Source of the DNA: Allochromatium palmeri
GTDB taxonomy: Bacteria > Pseudomonadota > Gammaproteobacteria > Chromatiales > Chromatiaceae
Assembly (NCBI RefSeq): GCF_009720725.1
Contig: NZ_WNKT01000016.1
Coordinates: forward strand, 1 to 64,000
Direction: 5' to 3'
DNA length: 64,000 bases
The translations under genes were made by a program, and so were the position numbers. The notes beneath the pieces are model-generated. The model saw only the letters and a list, made by a program, of their open reading frames with translations, ran no database searches and was not told the origin of the DNA. Of the stretch, positions 16,904 through 24,981 are shown one piece after another. Numbering within the stretch: the first letter of the stretch is position 1; every line of letters starts with the position of its first letter.

Positions 16904-17345
16904 ACCAATTCTCCAGAATCGCCAACGCCTCAGCCGGTCTTTCCGCGTTGATCCGACCGATCATCTTGCGACACTTTTTGAGCAATCGATCATCGGTGCT
17001 CACAAAAATATCCACTTGTGCCGCCAGCGCCGAGGCCACATGCAAGGCGTCGAAGCGTGCCAGGCCATGTCCTTCGAGCTGCGTGGCCGTTGCGATGATA
17101 TCCGGCGTGGACCGGACACAACAGGCCGCCAATCTTCTCCACTGAAAGATGGCTTGCCGATGTTCCGGGAAGGGATTTTTACTGCATTCGAAGTCGAGTA
17201 CGGCCGACCAGGCCAGCTTGCACCGACCGGCGTGGATGCTCTCTTGGATGAGCAGTTTCGCCTCGGTTTCCAAACGAATACGCGCCTGCGACTGATCGTC
17301 ATAGGGACGATTGAAGCAACACATGTCCAGGTAGATAAGTTTCAT
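16893..17345 (-). CDS. PIN-domain protein (VapC-like)
   Basis: 150 residues from ATG 17345; upstream codons of the longer frame belong to module E. PIN features: N-terminal acidic strand MKLIYLDMCCFNRPYDDQSQ, a conserved Glu in the LAWSAVLDFECSKNP strand, Asp in GLARFDALHVASALA and a terminal acidic strand VDIFVSTDDRLLKKC. Such proteins cleave RNA with Mg2+ when free of antitoxin. The four acidic positions appear intact. Its ATG overlaps the TGA of leader ORF E (ATGA), and promoter copy E is ~150 bp upstream. Confidence 0.8.
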   Translation of the reverse strand: MKLIYLDMCCFNRPYDDQSQARIRLETEAKLLIQESIHAGRCKLAWSAVLDFECSKNPFPEHRQAIFQWRRLAACCVRSTPDIIATATQLEGHGLARFDALHVASALAAQVDIFVSTDDRLLKKCRKMIGRINAERPAEALAILENWYED

Positions 17346-17446
17346 GCCAGGGTAGCGAGCCTGAGCGTCGACGCCACACCCGAACGCCCCCGCGCGCCCG
17401 ACTGACGACCCTTGTTCCGGCTTTTCCGACGACTCCGCTGACTCAT
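17342..17446 (-). CDS. Leader ORF E
   Basis: 34 codons. The start is ATG 17446 here, GTG in copies A-D. Residues 1-27 equal the module N-terminus (SQRSRRKSRNKGRQSGARG, then RSGVAST), followed by LRLATLA and TGA 17342-17344, overlapping the PIN ATG by two bases. Translational coupling to the PIN gene is likely from the geometry. Confidence 0.5.
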   Translation of the reverse strand: MSQRSRRKSRNKGRQSGARGRSGVASTLRLATLA

Positions 17447-17545
17447 TGACTCCGTATCCCTTGAGCATTCCCGGCGTGTAACCAAACGGGCCGGATCATA
17501 GCAAAACATCCGCCACCCGACCAAGCCGACCGACGAACGGCGCCG
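17366..17545 (-). repeat. Dispersed 5' module, copy E
   Basis: About 180 bp containing the 5' coding part (17366-17446) and the promoter region up to GACGAACGGCGCCGAC, which runs up to the stop codon of the coiled-coil gene at 17547. Closest to copies A and C. It defines the upstream limit of the module set. Confidence 0.8.
17495..17524 (-). promoter_or_regulatory. Putative sigma70-type promoter in module copy E
   Basis: Minus strand TTGGTC, 18-bp spacer, TATGAT, followed ~49 bases later by the leader ATG. Conservation of spacer and -10 across three copies supports a real promoter. Confidence 0.45.
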
Positions 17546-17546
17546 A

Positions 17547-18008
17547 CTAGAGATAACGCATCGCGCCGATGACGACCATCACGCCCGAAACGATGAATCC
17601 CACCAGCCACATGAAGTGCCTGTCGTGGCGCTTGAGCATCTCGTCGAAACGCTTGTCGACCTGCTCGAAACGCTTATCGATCTGCTCGAAACGCTTGTCG
17701 ACCTGCTCAAAGCGCTTGTCGACCTGCTCAAAGCGCTTGTCCATGTCGGCCTTCATGAGATCTAAGCGCTTGTCCATGTCGGCCTTCATGAGATCCAAGC
17801 GCTTGTCCACTTGCTCGATGCGCTTGTCGACCTGCTCGAAGCCCTGAAGCATCAACTCACGCTGATGCTTCAGCTCCTCCTCCACCCGCACCATGCGCTC
17901 ACGCAGCTCCACCTCATAGACCACCGGCGGCTTGCCGAGACTCTGCTCAGCCAGCCACTCCCCGAGATGCTGCTTGATGAACACAATGTCTTCTTGCGCC
18001 AATGCCAT
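17547..18008 (-). CDS. Heptad-repeat coiled-coil protein with C-terminal membrane anchor
   Basis: 153 residues from ATG 18008, preceded by GAGGGG. Residues ~1-50 are soluble (MALAQEDIVFIKQHLGEWLA). Residues ~55-125 are a long coiled coil built of near-perfect 7-residue units (F/I-E-Q-V/I-D-K-R) and two 11-residue units (L-D-L-M-K-A-D-M-D-K-R). The C-terminal MWLVGFIVSGVMVVIGAM is one membrane helix. Similar proteins with variable repeat number are common in Chromatiaceae and are usually hypothetical. Membrane-tethered oligomerisation is the only inference I can support. The repeats are nearly identical at DNA level, so copy number may vary between strains. Confidence 0.7.
   Translation of the reverse strand: MALAQEDIVFIKQHLGEWLAEQSLGKPPVVYEVELRERMVRVEEELKHQRELMLQGFEQVDKRIEQVDKRLDLMKADMDKRLDLMKADMDKRFEQVDKRFEQVDKRFEQIDKRFEQVDKRFDEMLKRHDRHFMWLVGFIVSGVMVVIGAMRYL
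17640..17850 (-). repeat. In-frame 21-bp and 33-bp tandem repeats
   Basis: On the plus strand the unit ACGCTTGTCGACCTGCTCGA-type 21-mer recurs about six times with few differences. Two 33-bp units containing CATGTCGGCCTTCATGAGAT are interspersed. All are multiples of three, so expansion or contraction would change coiled-coil length without a frameshift. Confidence 0.8.
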
Positions 18009-18149
18009 GACGGTCCCCTCTCTAACGGCCACGCGATCTCCAGACTCTAGCCCACACCAGCGCGCCGCGACAAGGCGCACACAGACACGCCGGCGCCACC
18101 GATCACGCTAAACTACACCCACCGCGCCCGAACCCCGAGGACCGCTCCC

Positions 18150-19982
18150 ATGCACTTCCCCTACGGCCTGAGCGACTTCAGCACCCTGATCGAACACGAT
18201 TACTGGTATCTGGACCGCACCGACCGCCTCGCCGACATCGAAGCAGCGGGTCGCCAACTGATCTTTCTGCGCCCGCGCCGCTTCGGCAAGAGCCTGCTGC
18301 TGTCAATGCTGGAGCATTATTACGATCTGGCCCGTGCCGACCAGTTCGAGACGCTGTTCGGACACCTAGCCGTAGGACGGAACCCGACCCCGTTGCACAA
18401 CCAGTATTTCGTCATGAAATGGGACTTCTCACTGGTCCCGGCCCAGGGTGAAGTGCACGACATCGAGCACACAGTGCATCAGCACATCAATGACCGCATC
18501 GAAAACTTTCGCGAGACCTATGCGGCTCAGCTCAAGACCGCGATCCGGATTCATCCCGACAACGCCATCTCCTCTTGGGAGTCAGCCCTGCGCGCCGTCT
18601 CCCAGACCTCGCACAAGCTCTATCTGCTCATCGACGAATACGACAACTTTGCCAACGAGGTGCTGATGGCCGGTCGCTCCGGCAGTCAGGATCGCTACGA
18701 GTCACTGCTTTACGGCGAAGGACTGCTCAAGACCGTGTTCAAAGCAGTCAAGGCCGCCGCCGGCGGCATGGGACTGGATCGCGTCTTCATCACCGGCGTC
18801 TCGCCCGTGGTCCTGAGCGACATGACCAGCGGCTACAACGTCGGCGAGTCGATCTATCTGCTGCCGGAATTCAACGACCTGTGCGGCTTCACCGAATCCG
18901 AGGTCAGCGCCGTCCTGGAACAGCTCGCCGCGAGCAAAGACGGCCAGACGCCACCCTGGTTGGTGAGCGAAGCCCTGGCCACCATGCGCACCTTCTACAA
19001 CGGCTATCGCTTCAGCGAAGAGGCCACCGAGAGCCTCTATAACCCGACCCTGAGTCTGTACTTCCTCAAAGCCCTGGCGCGCGCCGGTCGTCCACCCAGC
19101 CGGCTGCTCGATGAGAATCTGGCCATGGACCGCAACAAGCTCACCTATATCGCCAGCCTGCCCCAGGGCGAGGCGCTGCTGATCGCGGCCCTGGGCGGAC
19201 AGGAGGCCGAGAGCGAGAAACACGAAGCGCCGGTGGTGGTCCCCGAGCTGGTGCGACGCTTCGGCGTGGCCGACGTCCTGGCGGCGGTCAAAGATCAGCC
19301 GTTCATGGCCTCGCTGCTGTACTTCTTCGGCATCCTCACACTCGACGGACTCACGCCCTTCAACGAATGCCGACTGCGCATCCCCAATCTGGTCGCGCGC
19401 GGACTCTATGTCGAGCGTCTGCGCGAAACCTGGCTGCCACAGGTCAATCAAGGCGAGTCGGCCCGCGCCCTGCAACCAGCCATCCGCCGGCTGGCGCAAC
19501 AGGCCGATCTCACCCCGCTCGCCGATCTGATCGAACAGGGCTATTTCCGCGTACTCTCCAACCGCGACTATCGCTGGACCAACGAGCTGCTGGTCAAGTT
19601 CGCCTTCCTGACCCTGCTGTTCGACGATCGGCTCTACATGGTCGTTTCGGAGCTGGAGACCGACCGTGGCTATGCCGATCTGGCACTGATCCTGCGCCCG
19701 GACATGCGCCGGTTCCAGGCGCTGGATCTGGTGCTGGAGTTCAAATACCTGGGCCTCAAGGAACTCGGACTCAGCGGCGAGCAGGTGCGCGCCGCCCCAC
19801 GCGCGGAACTGGCTCAACGCTCCGCCGTCGCCGCCCGACTCAATGAGGCCGAAGCCCAGGCGCGCGACTATGGCGCCACCCTGATCCAGCGTCATGGACT
19901 CAAGACACTCCACGCCTTCGCCGTCGTCGCCCTCGGCGTCGAGCGGCTGGTGTGGCGCCCGGTCGTCATCGCCGGGGACTGA
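18150..19982 (+). CDS. AAA-ATPase-like / PD-(D/E)XK nuclease fusion protein
   Basis: 610 residues. The N-terminal AAA-ATPase-like (PF09820-type) domain starts YGLSDFSTLIEHDYWYLDRT and has Walker A LRPRRFGKSLLLSML (~45-59) and Walker B LYLLIDEYDNFAN (~155-167). A middle helical region follows. The C-terminal ~130 residues carry a PD-(D/E)XK-like core: ALDLVLEFKYLGLKEL with D...ExK, followed by a Gln-rich helix. This architecture is widespread in bacteria with large paralogous expansions; a role in defence or mobile-element biology is suspected but not established here. It is divergent from the coiled-coil gene, 141 bp away, and ends immediately before the convergent glycosyltransferase stop. 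Confidence 0.85.
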   Translation: MHFPYGLSDFSTLIEHDYWYLDRTDRLADIEAAGRQLIFLRPRRFGKSLLLSMLEHYYDLARADQFETLFGHLAVGRNPTPLHNQYFVMKWDFSLVPAQGEVHDIEHTVHQHINDRIENFRETYAAQLKTAIRIHPDNAISSWESALRAVSQTSHKLYLLIDEYDNFANEVLMAGRSGSQDRYESLLYGEGLLKTVFKAVKAAAGGMGLDRVFITGVSPVVLSDMTSGYNVGESIYLLPEFNDLCGFTESEVSAVLEQLAASKDGQTPPWLVSEALATMRTFYNGYRFSEEATESLYNPTLSLYFLKALARAGRPPSRLLDENLAMDRNKLTYIASLPQGEALLIAALGGQEAESEKHEAPVVVPELVRRFGVADVLAAVKDQPFMASLLYFFGILTLDGLTPFNECRLRIPNLVARGLYVERLRETWLPQVNQGESARALQPAIRRLAQQADLTPLADLIEQGYFRVLSNRDYRWTNELLVKFAFLTLLFDDRLYMVVSELETDRGYADLALILRPDMRRFQALDLVLEFKYLGLKELGLSGEQVRAAPRAELAQRSAVAARLNEAEAQARDYGATLIQRHGLKTLHAFAVVALGVERLVWRPVVIAGD

Positions 19983-20972
19983 CTAACCGGGCCCAGCGCC
20001 CACATCATCCTCACCCATCCGCTCCACCGTCCCCTTGATCCGACTAGCGCGAAAGAGCGCGGCATAGGCGCGATGCAGGAGCTGGGTCGCGAGCGGATCA
20101 AGCGTCAGATCCTGCTCGGCGCGCGCATTGGCTAAGCGGTCGAGTCCGCGCGCGCTGTCGAGCAGACGCGCGTAATAGGGCGCGATGCGCGTCCATTCAG
20201 ACTCGACTCCATCGATCTGCGCCCAGGCCCGCACCAGCTTGTATGGGTGGCGCTGGTAGAAGACCCAGTTCGAGCGTCCTTGCAGGACACAGCGGCGTGC
20301 AAAATCATCGACGCTCAGGGTGCGGATCATGGCGCTGAGCGCCTGGGCGTTGTAGCGCACGCGCAGACCGGCTTTGCGCAATCTGAACGCCAGTTCGATG
20401 TCCTCGGCGCCGAAGCGAAACACTGGATCGAACAGCCCATATTCGAGCAGCAGAGCGCGCTTACAGGACGAGCGCCCGCCCCAGAAGAAGGAAAAATCCA
20501 ACTCCTGGCCGTCCTTGAGCGAGGGATAGTAGAAGAGCTGACAGCCCACGCCCGTGACATAGCGCATCAGCGGCGAGCGCGCCGGCCCATGAGCGAGATC
20601 AGTATGGCCGAGCACGGCGGTCTCGACCCGAGGATCGCGCTGATGGCTCAGCCAGTGCTGTTCCAGAGCGCGGCTGTCGAGCACATCGTCGTCGTCGAGA
20701 AAGACCACGATCGGCGCGCGCGCCAGACAGACACCATGATTCTTGGCCGCCGCCAGACCCGAGTTGGGCTGATAGACATAACGCAGATCGAGCAGCGGCG
20801 CAAAGGTCGCCGCGACCTGAGCCGTGTCGTCGCTCGATCCGTCGTCGATGAGCACGACCTCGAACTGTTCCGGGCCGAGCGTCTGGGCACAGAGCGCACC
20901 GAGCGCCCGCGCCAGCAGGGGCGCACGATTGTAGGTACAGAGGATGGCGCTGATCAGTGGCGTCTGGTTCAT
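19983..20972 (-). CDS. GT2-family glycosyltransferase
   Basis: 329 residues. GT-A fold: ISAILCTYNRAPLLARAL at the N-terminus, VVLIDDGSSDDTAQV (~41-55), the metal site VVFLDDDDVLDSRAL (~91-105), and a C-terminal FGAEDIELAFRLRKAG with the catalytic-base ED motif. No membrane segments. Its ATG overlaps the stop of the 709-residue glycosyltransferase gene (ATGA), so the two are one operon. Probable role: transfer of a sugar during glycan or glycoprotein assembly; specificity unknown. The 3' end abuts the stop of the plus-strand AAA-nuclease gene with no intervening base. Confidence 0.85.
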   Translation of the reverse strand: MNQTPLISAILCTYNRAPLLARALGALCAQTLGPEQFEVVLIDDGSSDDTAQVAATFAPLLDLRYVYQPNSGLAAAKNHGVCLARAPIVVFLDDDDVLDSRALEQHWLSHQRDPRVETAVLGHTDLAHGPARSPLMRYVTGVGCQLFYYPSLKDGQELDFSFFWGGRSSCKRALLLEYGLFDPVFRFGAEDIELAFRLRKAGLRVRYNAQALSAMIRTLSVDDFARRCVLQGRSNWVFYQRHPYKLVRAWAQIDGVESEWTRIAPYYARLLDSARGLDRLANARAEQDLTLDPLATQLLHRAYAALFRASRIKGTVERMGEDDVGAGPG

Positions 20973-23098
20973 GGGGCGGAAGCGATCGCGGCCGGGCCAG
21001 TCAGTGGATAGGTCTGGCCGGCAATGCAGGCCTCCGACAGGGTCAGATGCGGCTGCCGGTCGAGGAACGCCTGCATCGCCGTCTGGGTCTGGGTGTAGTC
21101 GTAGGTACTGACCGGCTTGCGCAGTGCATGGCGCATCGGCGTGGCATCGACGATACCGAGCCGCTGGTTATGACGCTCCAGCACCACGGGCCAGACGAAA
21201 TCCAGCCCCCAGCCCATGGGCGCGTCCTCATCGAACGGCAGCAGAGACGCGAAGCCATCGCGACGCAGCGAGAACAGTGGTCCGATCTCGACGAAGCGCG
21301 TGCGGCGCGATTCGACCCCTAGCAGCTGATTGACGAATTGATGGTCGGTATAGCTGTCATGGGTGCGCGCCGGCTGGGCCAGTGTGAAATCGCGCGTCTC
21401 CTGAATGGCGAGAAAGCGGTCGAGAAAGCCCGGCGGCAGTTCGATGTCGTCGTCGACCACCAGCAGATAGCGATAGCGCTCGATCTCGACCTCGGCGAGC
21501 AGGCGGTTGAGCAGTTCGAACTTGGGCACGCGCTCCGGGCTGTGCAGTCGCGTCAGGGCTTCCAGCTCGGGATCGGTCGGCGCGTTGGACTTGGACGTGG
21601 ACGTGGAAACACTCACCGAGGCCCAACGCAAATCGACCTCCCAGTCATGCGAACCAAGCAATTCGCGCGAAAGCGTTGCGGCATGGTTGGCGATCTCAGG
21701 CAGATAGATGCCGAGGATCAGCACACGCCGGTCGGTCTCGCGGGGCGGCAGACTCGCGGCGTGCGGCTCGGTGCTCGACACTGACGGGTCGGACTGGGGG
21801 CTTGCGACCGGCTCGGGCGCCGGCTCCGTCAACAGGTCACGCAACCGGGCGGCCACCACCGGCACCGAATAGCACGCGCGCATCAACGCCAGCCCGGCCT
21901 CGGAGAGGTGCGACCACAGTGCCTCGTCGCGATAGAGCCGCACGACCGCTGCGGCGAACTCCACTGGATCATCGGCGATCAGGGCTTCGTCCTCGTGCGT
22001 CAGACCCAGGCCCTCAGCACCAATAGAAGTCGTGACCACCGGCAACCCCTGGCTGAGACTCTGGCCGATCTTGCCCTTCATCCCGGCGCCATGGCGCAGG
22101 GGTGCAACGAAAATCCGCGCCTGGGCAAAATAGGGTTCGGCCTCAGGCGCATAGCCGACGGCCTCGATGGCGGGCGAGTCGAGTTGACGGACCGATTCCG
22201 GCATATGGCTGCCGACGATGCGCAGACGCACTGCCGGCAGCTCGGCGCGCACCAGCGGCAGGATCTCGGCGGCGAAATAGTGCATGGCGTCGACATTGGG
22301 TTCGTGCTGAAAACCGCCGATGAAGAACAGATCACGCCGCGCGCTCAGAGGTGCGGCCCGGTCGACGACCGGATGGACGTTCGGCAGCACACGCACATCA
22401 AGCCTCGGGTCTTCCTGGAGCAGACGCGCGCGTTCGTCCTCGGTGATGGCGATGACGCGATCGGCCGCGCGCGCGTTGGCCAGTTCGAGCCGGCGATAGT
22501 GGCGTGCGCGTTCCAGCAGCTCGGTTGGATCGGACGCGAAGGCCGCACCACGCTCGAACCGCACCCAATGCAGATCGACCGTGTCATAGATGACCGTCGC
22601 CTGGGACGCATGCGCACGCACCGGCGCTAGATAGACCTCAGCGACCTCGGGACGCGAGATCCAGACCTGGCGGTAGCGATGCCCTTGTGCGGCCAGATGA
22701 TCGAGCGCCGCCGACTGGCCGACGAGTGTCGTGATGCCGCGCGCACGCAGCGCCTCGGCATAGTCCGGATGCTCGGCCTCACGATCACCGATGAAGTCGA
22801 TCGCGACGCCCGACTCCAGCAACAGATCCAGGATCAGGCGCAGGCGATAGGAACCTGAGTCGAGATCGGGCGTCGGCGGCTTCCAGTCGATGACGAGCAG
22901 CCGGTCGGCCGGCGCGTCGAGCGGTGGCCGCAGGACACTCCAGTCGCCGTCCCAGGCCGGCGCGTCGAGCACGGCCATCTGGCGTGACCCGAGACGCGCG
23001 AGCGGCCCTTGCAGCAAAAAATGCTTGATACGCTGACGCCAGTGGAGATCAATGGGCAGCGCGCGCCAGAGTGGACGCAGCAGATCGATCGGGTTCAT
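20969..23098 (-). CDS. Two-domain glycosyltransferase: GT4 followed by a GT-A-like domain
   Basis: 709 residues. Residues ~65-430 form a GT-B (GT4-type) enzyme: LLVIDWKPPTPDLDSGSYRL, then IYDTVDLHWVRFERG, FFIGGFQHEPNVDAMHYF and the donor-site helix GAGMKGKIGQSLSQGLPVV. After a Pro/Ser-rich linker (~430-455), residues ~456-709 are GT-A-like with YLLVVDDDIELPPGFLDRFL and GWGLDFVWPVV. The domain order is the reverse of the 683-residue protein at 24982-27033, whose GT4 half is clearly related. The upstream 23099-23334 region is shared with divergent hypB. Confidence 0.8.
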   Translation of the reverse strand: MNPIDLLRPLWRALPIDLHWRQRIKHFLLQGPLARLGSRQMAVLDAPAWDGDWSVLRPPLDAPADRLLVIDWKPPTPDLDSGSYRLRLILDLLLESGVAIDFIGDREAEHPDYAEALRARGITTLVGQSAALDHLAAQGHRYRQVWISRPEVAEVYLAPVRAHASQATVIYDTVDLHWVRFERGAAFASDPTELLERARHYRRLELANARAADRVIAITEDERARLLQEDPRLDVRVLPNVHPVVDRAAPLSARRDLFFIGGFQHEPNVDAMHYFAAEILPLVRAELPAVRLRIVGSHMPESVRQLDSPAIEAVGYAPEAEPYFAQARIFVAPLRHGAGMKGKIGQSLSQGLPVVTTSIGAEGLGLTHEDEALIADDPVEFAAAVVRLYRDEALWSHLSEAGLALMRACYSVPVVAARLRDLLTEPAPEPVASPQSDPSVSSTEPHAASLPPRETDRRVLILGIYLPEIANHAATLSRELLGSHDWEVDLRWASVSVSTSTSKSNAPTDPELEALTRLHSPERVPKFELLNRLLAEVEIERYRYLLVVDDDIELPPGFLDRFLAIQETRDFTLAQPARTHDSYTDHQFVNQLLGVESRRTRFVEIGPLFSLRRDGFASLLPFDEDAPMGWGLDFVWPVVLERHNQRLGIVDATPMRHALRKPVSTYDYTQTQTAMQAFLDRQPHLTLSEACIAGQTYPLTGPAAIASAP

Positions 23099-23334
23099 GT
23101 GGGGTCAGCCGATCGTGCAGACTTGAAATACATGGCAGAAACTCGGAATCCGGGTCTATTGTTGAAACAGGCTCAATGGCCGCCTGAAGTCTGCCCAGAA
23201 TCGGCGTAAAACACCAGTCACGAACGAGCAGATCCTTGATCGCCGCTCCGCGTCTCCGCCGACCCGGCAAAGGGACTAACCTTTGCCTTTCCTATGACGT
23301 ACACTGCCCTTTTCGCTGGGAGGGACTCGTCAAC

Positions 23335-24213
23335 ATGTGCAACACCTGCGGCTGCAACATCACACCCGGTAACGAACATTTGGTCCAGGGCGATGGGCAT
23401 CATGCCCGGACCAGAGATGGCAAGGCCGCCGTCGAGGTGCTTCAGGGACTGCTGTCTGAAAACGACCACCAGGCCACGCATAACCGCGAGCATCTCGATC
23501 ATCATGGCGTGCTGGCGCTGAACCTCATGTCCTCGCCCGGTGCGGGCAAGACCAGCCTGCTGGAAGCGACCATCGAGGCGCTCGGGCACGAGCTGCGCAT
23601 CGCGGTGATCGAGGGCGATCTGGAGACCGAGAACGACGCCGAGCGGATCCGCGCCAAGGGTGTCCCGGCGATCCAGATCGCCACCGGCAGCGCCTGTCAT
23701 CTCGACGCTCATCTGGTCCACGAAGCGCTCCATCGACTGGATCTCGACGGCATCGACCTGCTCTTCATCGAGAACGTCGGCAATCTGGTCTGCCCGGCCA
23801 GCTTCGACCTGGGCCAGCATCGCAACGTCATCCTGATCTCGGTCCCCGAGGGCGACGACAAGCCGGCGAAGTATCCGGTCATGTTCCGTTCGGCTGACTT
23901 GGTGCTCTGTTCCAAGTCCGATCTACAGCCCCTGATGCCGGAGTTCGATCCTGAACGCGCCGAGCACCATCTGCGCGCGCTCGCCAGCACGGCGCCATTC
24001 GAGACCGTCTCGGCGCGCTCGAGCGCGGATCTGGAGCCCTGGCTACACTGGCTGCGCGATGAACTCCAGGCCCAGCGTGCGCGTCTGGAACTCGGGCGTA
24101 CGATTCGCCCCAGTCATCAGCACGCCGGCGAGCATCGCTCGGGGCTGACAGGCACGGCCGCACCTGGACACCATCATCCGCACCATCATGCGCCGACTCA
24201 CCAGCACGGCTGA
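23335..24213 (+). CDS. hypB: HypB, hydrogenase/urease nickel-insertion GTPase
   Basis: 292 residues from ATG 23335, with GGAGG about ten bases upstream; the extension to 23236 is not conserved. It begins with the high-affinity metal motif MCNTCGCN (CxxCGC). The SIMIBI GTPase core has P-loop LMSSPGAGKTSLLE, VIEGDLETENDAERI, the metal-site ATGSACHLDAHLV, DLLFIENVGNLVCPA and the guanine-specificity LVLCSKSDL. HypB loads Ni into [NiFe]-hydrogenase with HypA. Unusually, the His-rich stretch is at the C-terminus (HQHAGEHR, HHHPHHHAPTHQHG) rather than between the Cys motif and the G domain. No hypA, hydrogenase or other hyp gene is in the window. Confidence 0.95.
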   Translation: MCNTCGCNITPGNEHLVQGDGHHARTRDGKAAVEVLQGLLSENDHQATHNREHLDHHGVLALNLMSSPGAGKTSLLEATIEALGHELRIAVIEGDLETENDAERIRAKGVPAIQIATGSACHLDAHLVHEALHRLDLDGIDLLFIENVGNLVCPASFDLGQHRNVILISVPEGDDKPAKYPVMFRSADLVLCSKSDLQPLMPEFDPERAEHHLRALASTAPFETVSARSSADLEPWLHWLRDELQAQRARLELGRTIRPSHQHAGEHRSGLTGTAAPGHHHPHHHAPTHQHG

Positions 24214-24310
24214 GATGTCACAGCCTCATGTTGACCAACTGGCGCACTCAGCCAGAGTTCAAGACGCAGGACGACTAAAAAAACACCATAAAACCCGATC
24301 TGGAGGATTC

Positions 24311-24754
24311 ATGTCAGTGTCTGTCAAGCCCAAGCCTACACTCGCCATCCTCGCCCTGAGCGGGGCGGTCGCCATCATGGCCTATACGCCTGTGAGCCAC
24401 GCCTTCAATTTCGGCAACATGATGAACCCGAACCGCTGGTTCGGGGGCGACCGCGACCGTTATGACGATCCCTATTGGGGCGGCGGCCCCTATGGCTATG
24501 GATATCCAGGCGTCTATGGAGCCCCGTATGGCCCGCCCTATGGCGCTCCTGGATTGGGTGTGCCGCCCGCCGGCTATGGGGCGGTTCCGGCTCAGGCACC
24601 CGCGCCCTCAACTCAGCCCCAGATCGATCCGGGTGAGGTCGAGGCGCTCAAGCGCCGGATCGAGGAGCTGGAATCGCGTCAGCAGGGTCCGTCCCAACCG
24701 CAGCCGCCTGAGTGGCCATCGGCCCCGGCTTTTCGCCCCATGAACCAATACTGA
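24311..24754 (+). CDS. Exported Gly/Tyr/Pro-rich protein, possibly sulfur-globule-like
   Basis: 147 residues from ATG 24311 with GGAGG eight bases upstream. A signal peptide ends near TPVSHA (~31). The mature part starts FNFGNMMNPNRWFGGDRDRY, then a Gly/Tyr/Pro-rich repeat tract (PYGYGYPGVYGAPYGPPYGA), a short coiled helix EVEALKRRIEELESRQQ and a Pro/Gln-rich end. Sulfur-globule envelope proteins of Chromatiaceae are small, exported and Gly/Tyr-rich, so that is the best guess. The C-terminal coiled helix is not something I associate with the classic Sgp proteins, and other structural periplasmic proteins are possible. It follows hypB by ~100 bp. The 24755-24981 gap is featureless. Confidence 0.5.
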   Translation: MSVSVKPKPTLAILALSGAVAIMAYTPVSHAFNFGNMMNPNRWFGGDRDRYDDPYWGGGPYGYGYPGVYGAPYGPPYGAPGLGVPPAGYGAVPAQAPAPSTQPQIDPGEVEALKRRIEELESRQQGPSQPQPPEWPSAPAFRPMNQY

Positions 24755-24981
24755 ACGGCGCTCAAACCGCGTCCAGAACGCCGCGACGCGGTGCCAAGCA
24801 CTGAGTAGCAGTGCAAAAAATTCACCATCCCGGTCCATCTTCCCCCCTCTCGACCCCCTCTCCCACGAGGGGCGAGGGGTAAAGATGGGCCCGTTGTTAT
24901 TGAACGGTTACTGAGTGAGTCCGCATGCCTCATGACGCCACGCTGGCCATCCGCTACAAGCCCTGGACGGCGCTCTGCTGA

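Noticed and set aside
12197-17545. Integron gene-cassette array
   Set aside because: Repeats between small genes first suggested attC sites, but they lie 5' of genes, encode a peptide and promoter, are not palindromic, and no integrase or attC core was seen.
17640-17850. CRISPR-like tandem repeats
   Set aside because: Units are contiguous without unique spacers, are multiples of three and encode coiled-coil heptads.
18702-19913. 403-codon minus-strand open frame
   Set aside because: Antisense shadow of the AAA-ATPase/PD-(D/E)XK gene, which has intact motifs; composition is not protein-like.
22078-22630. Several 70-240-codon frames on both strands inside the 709-aa glycosyltransferase
   Set aside because: Out-of-frame shadows of a GC-rich gene with clear GT4 motifs.
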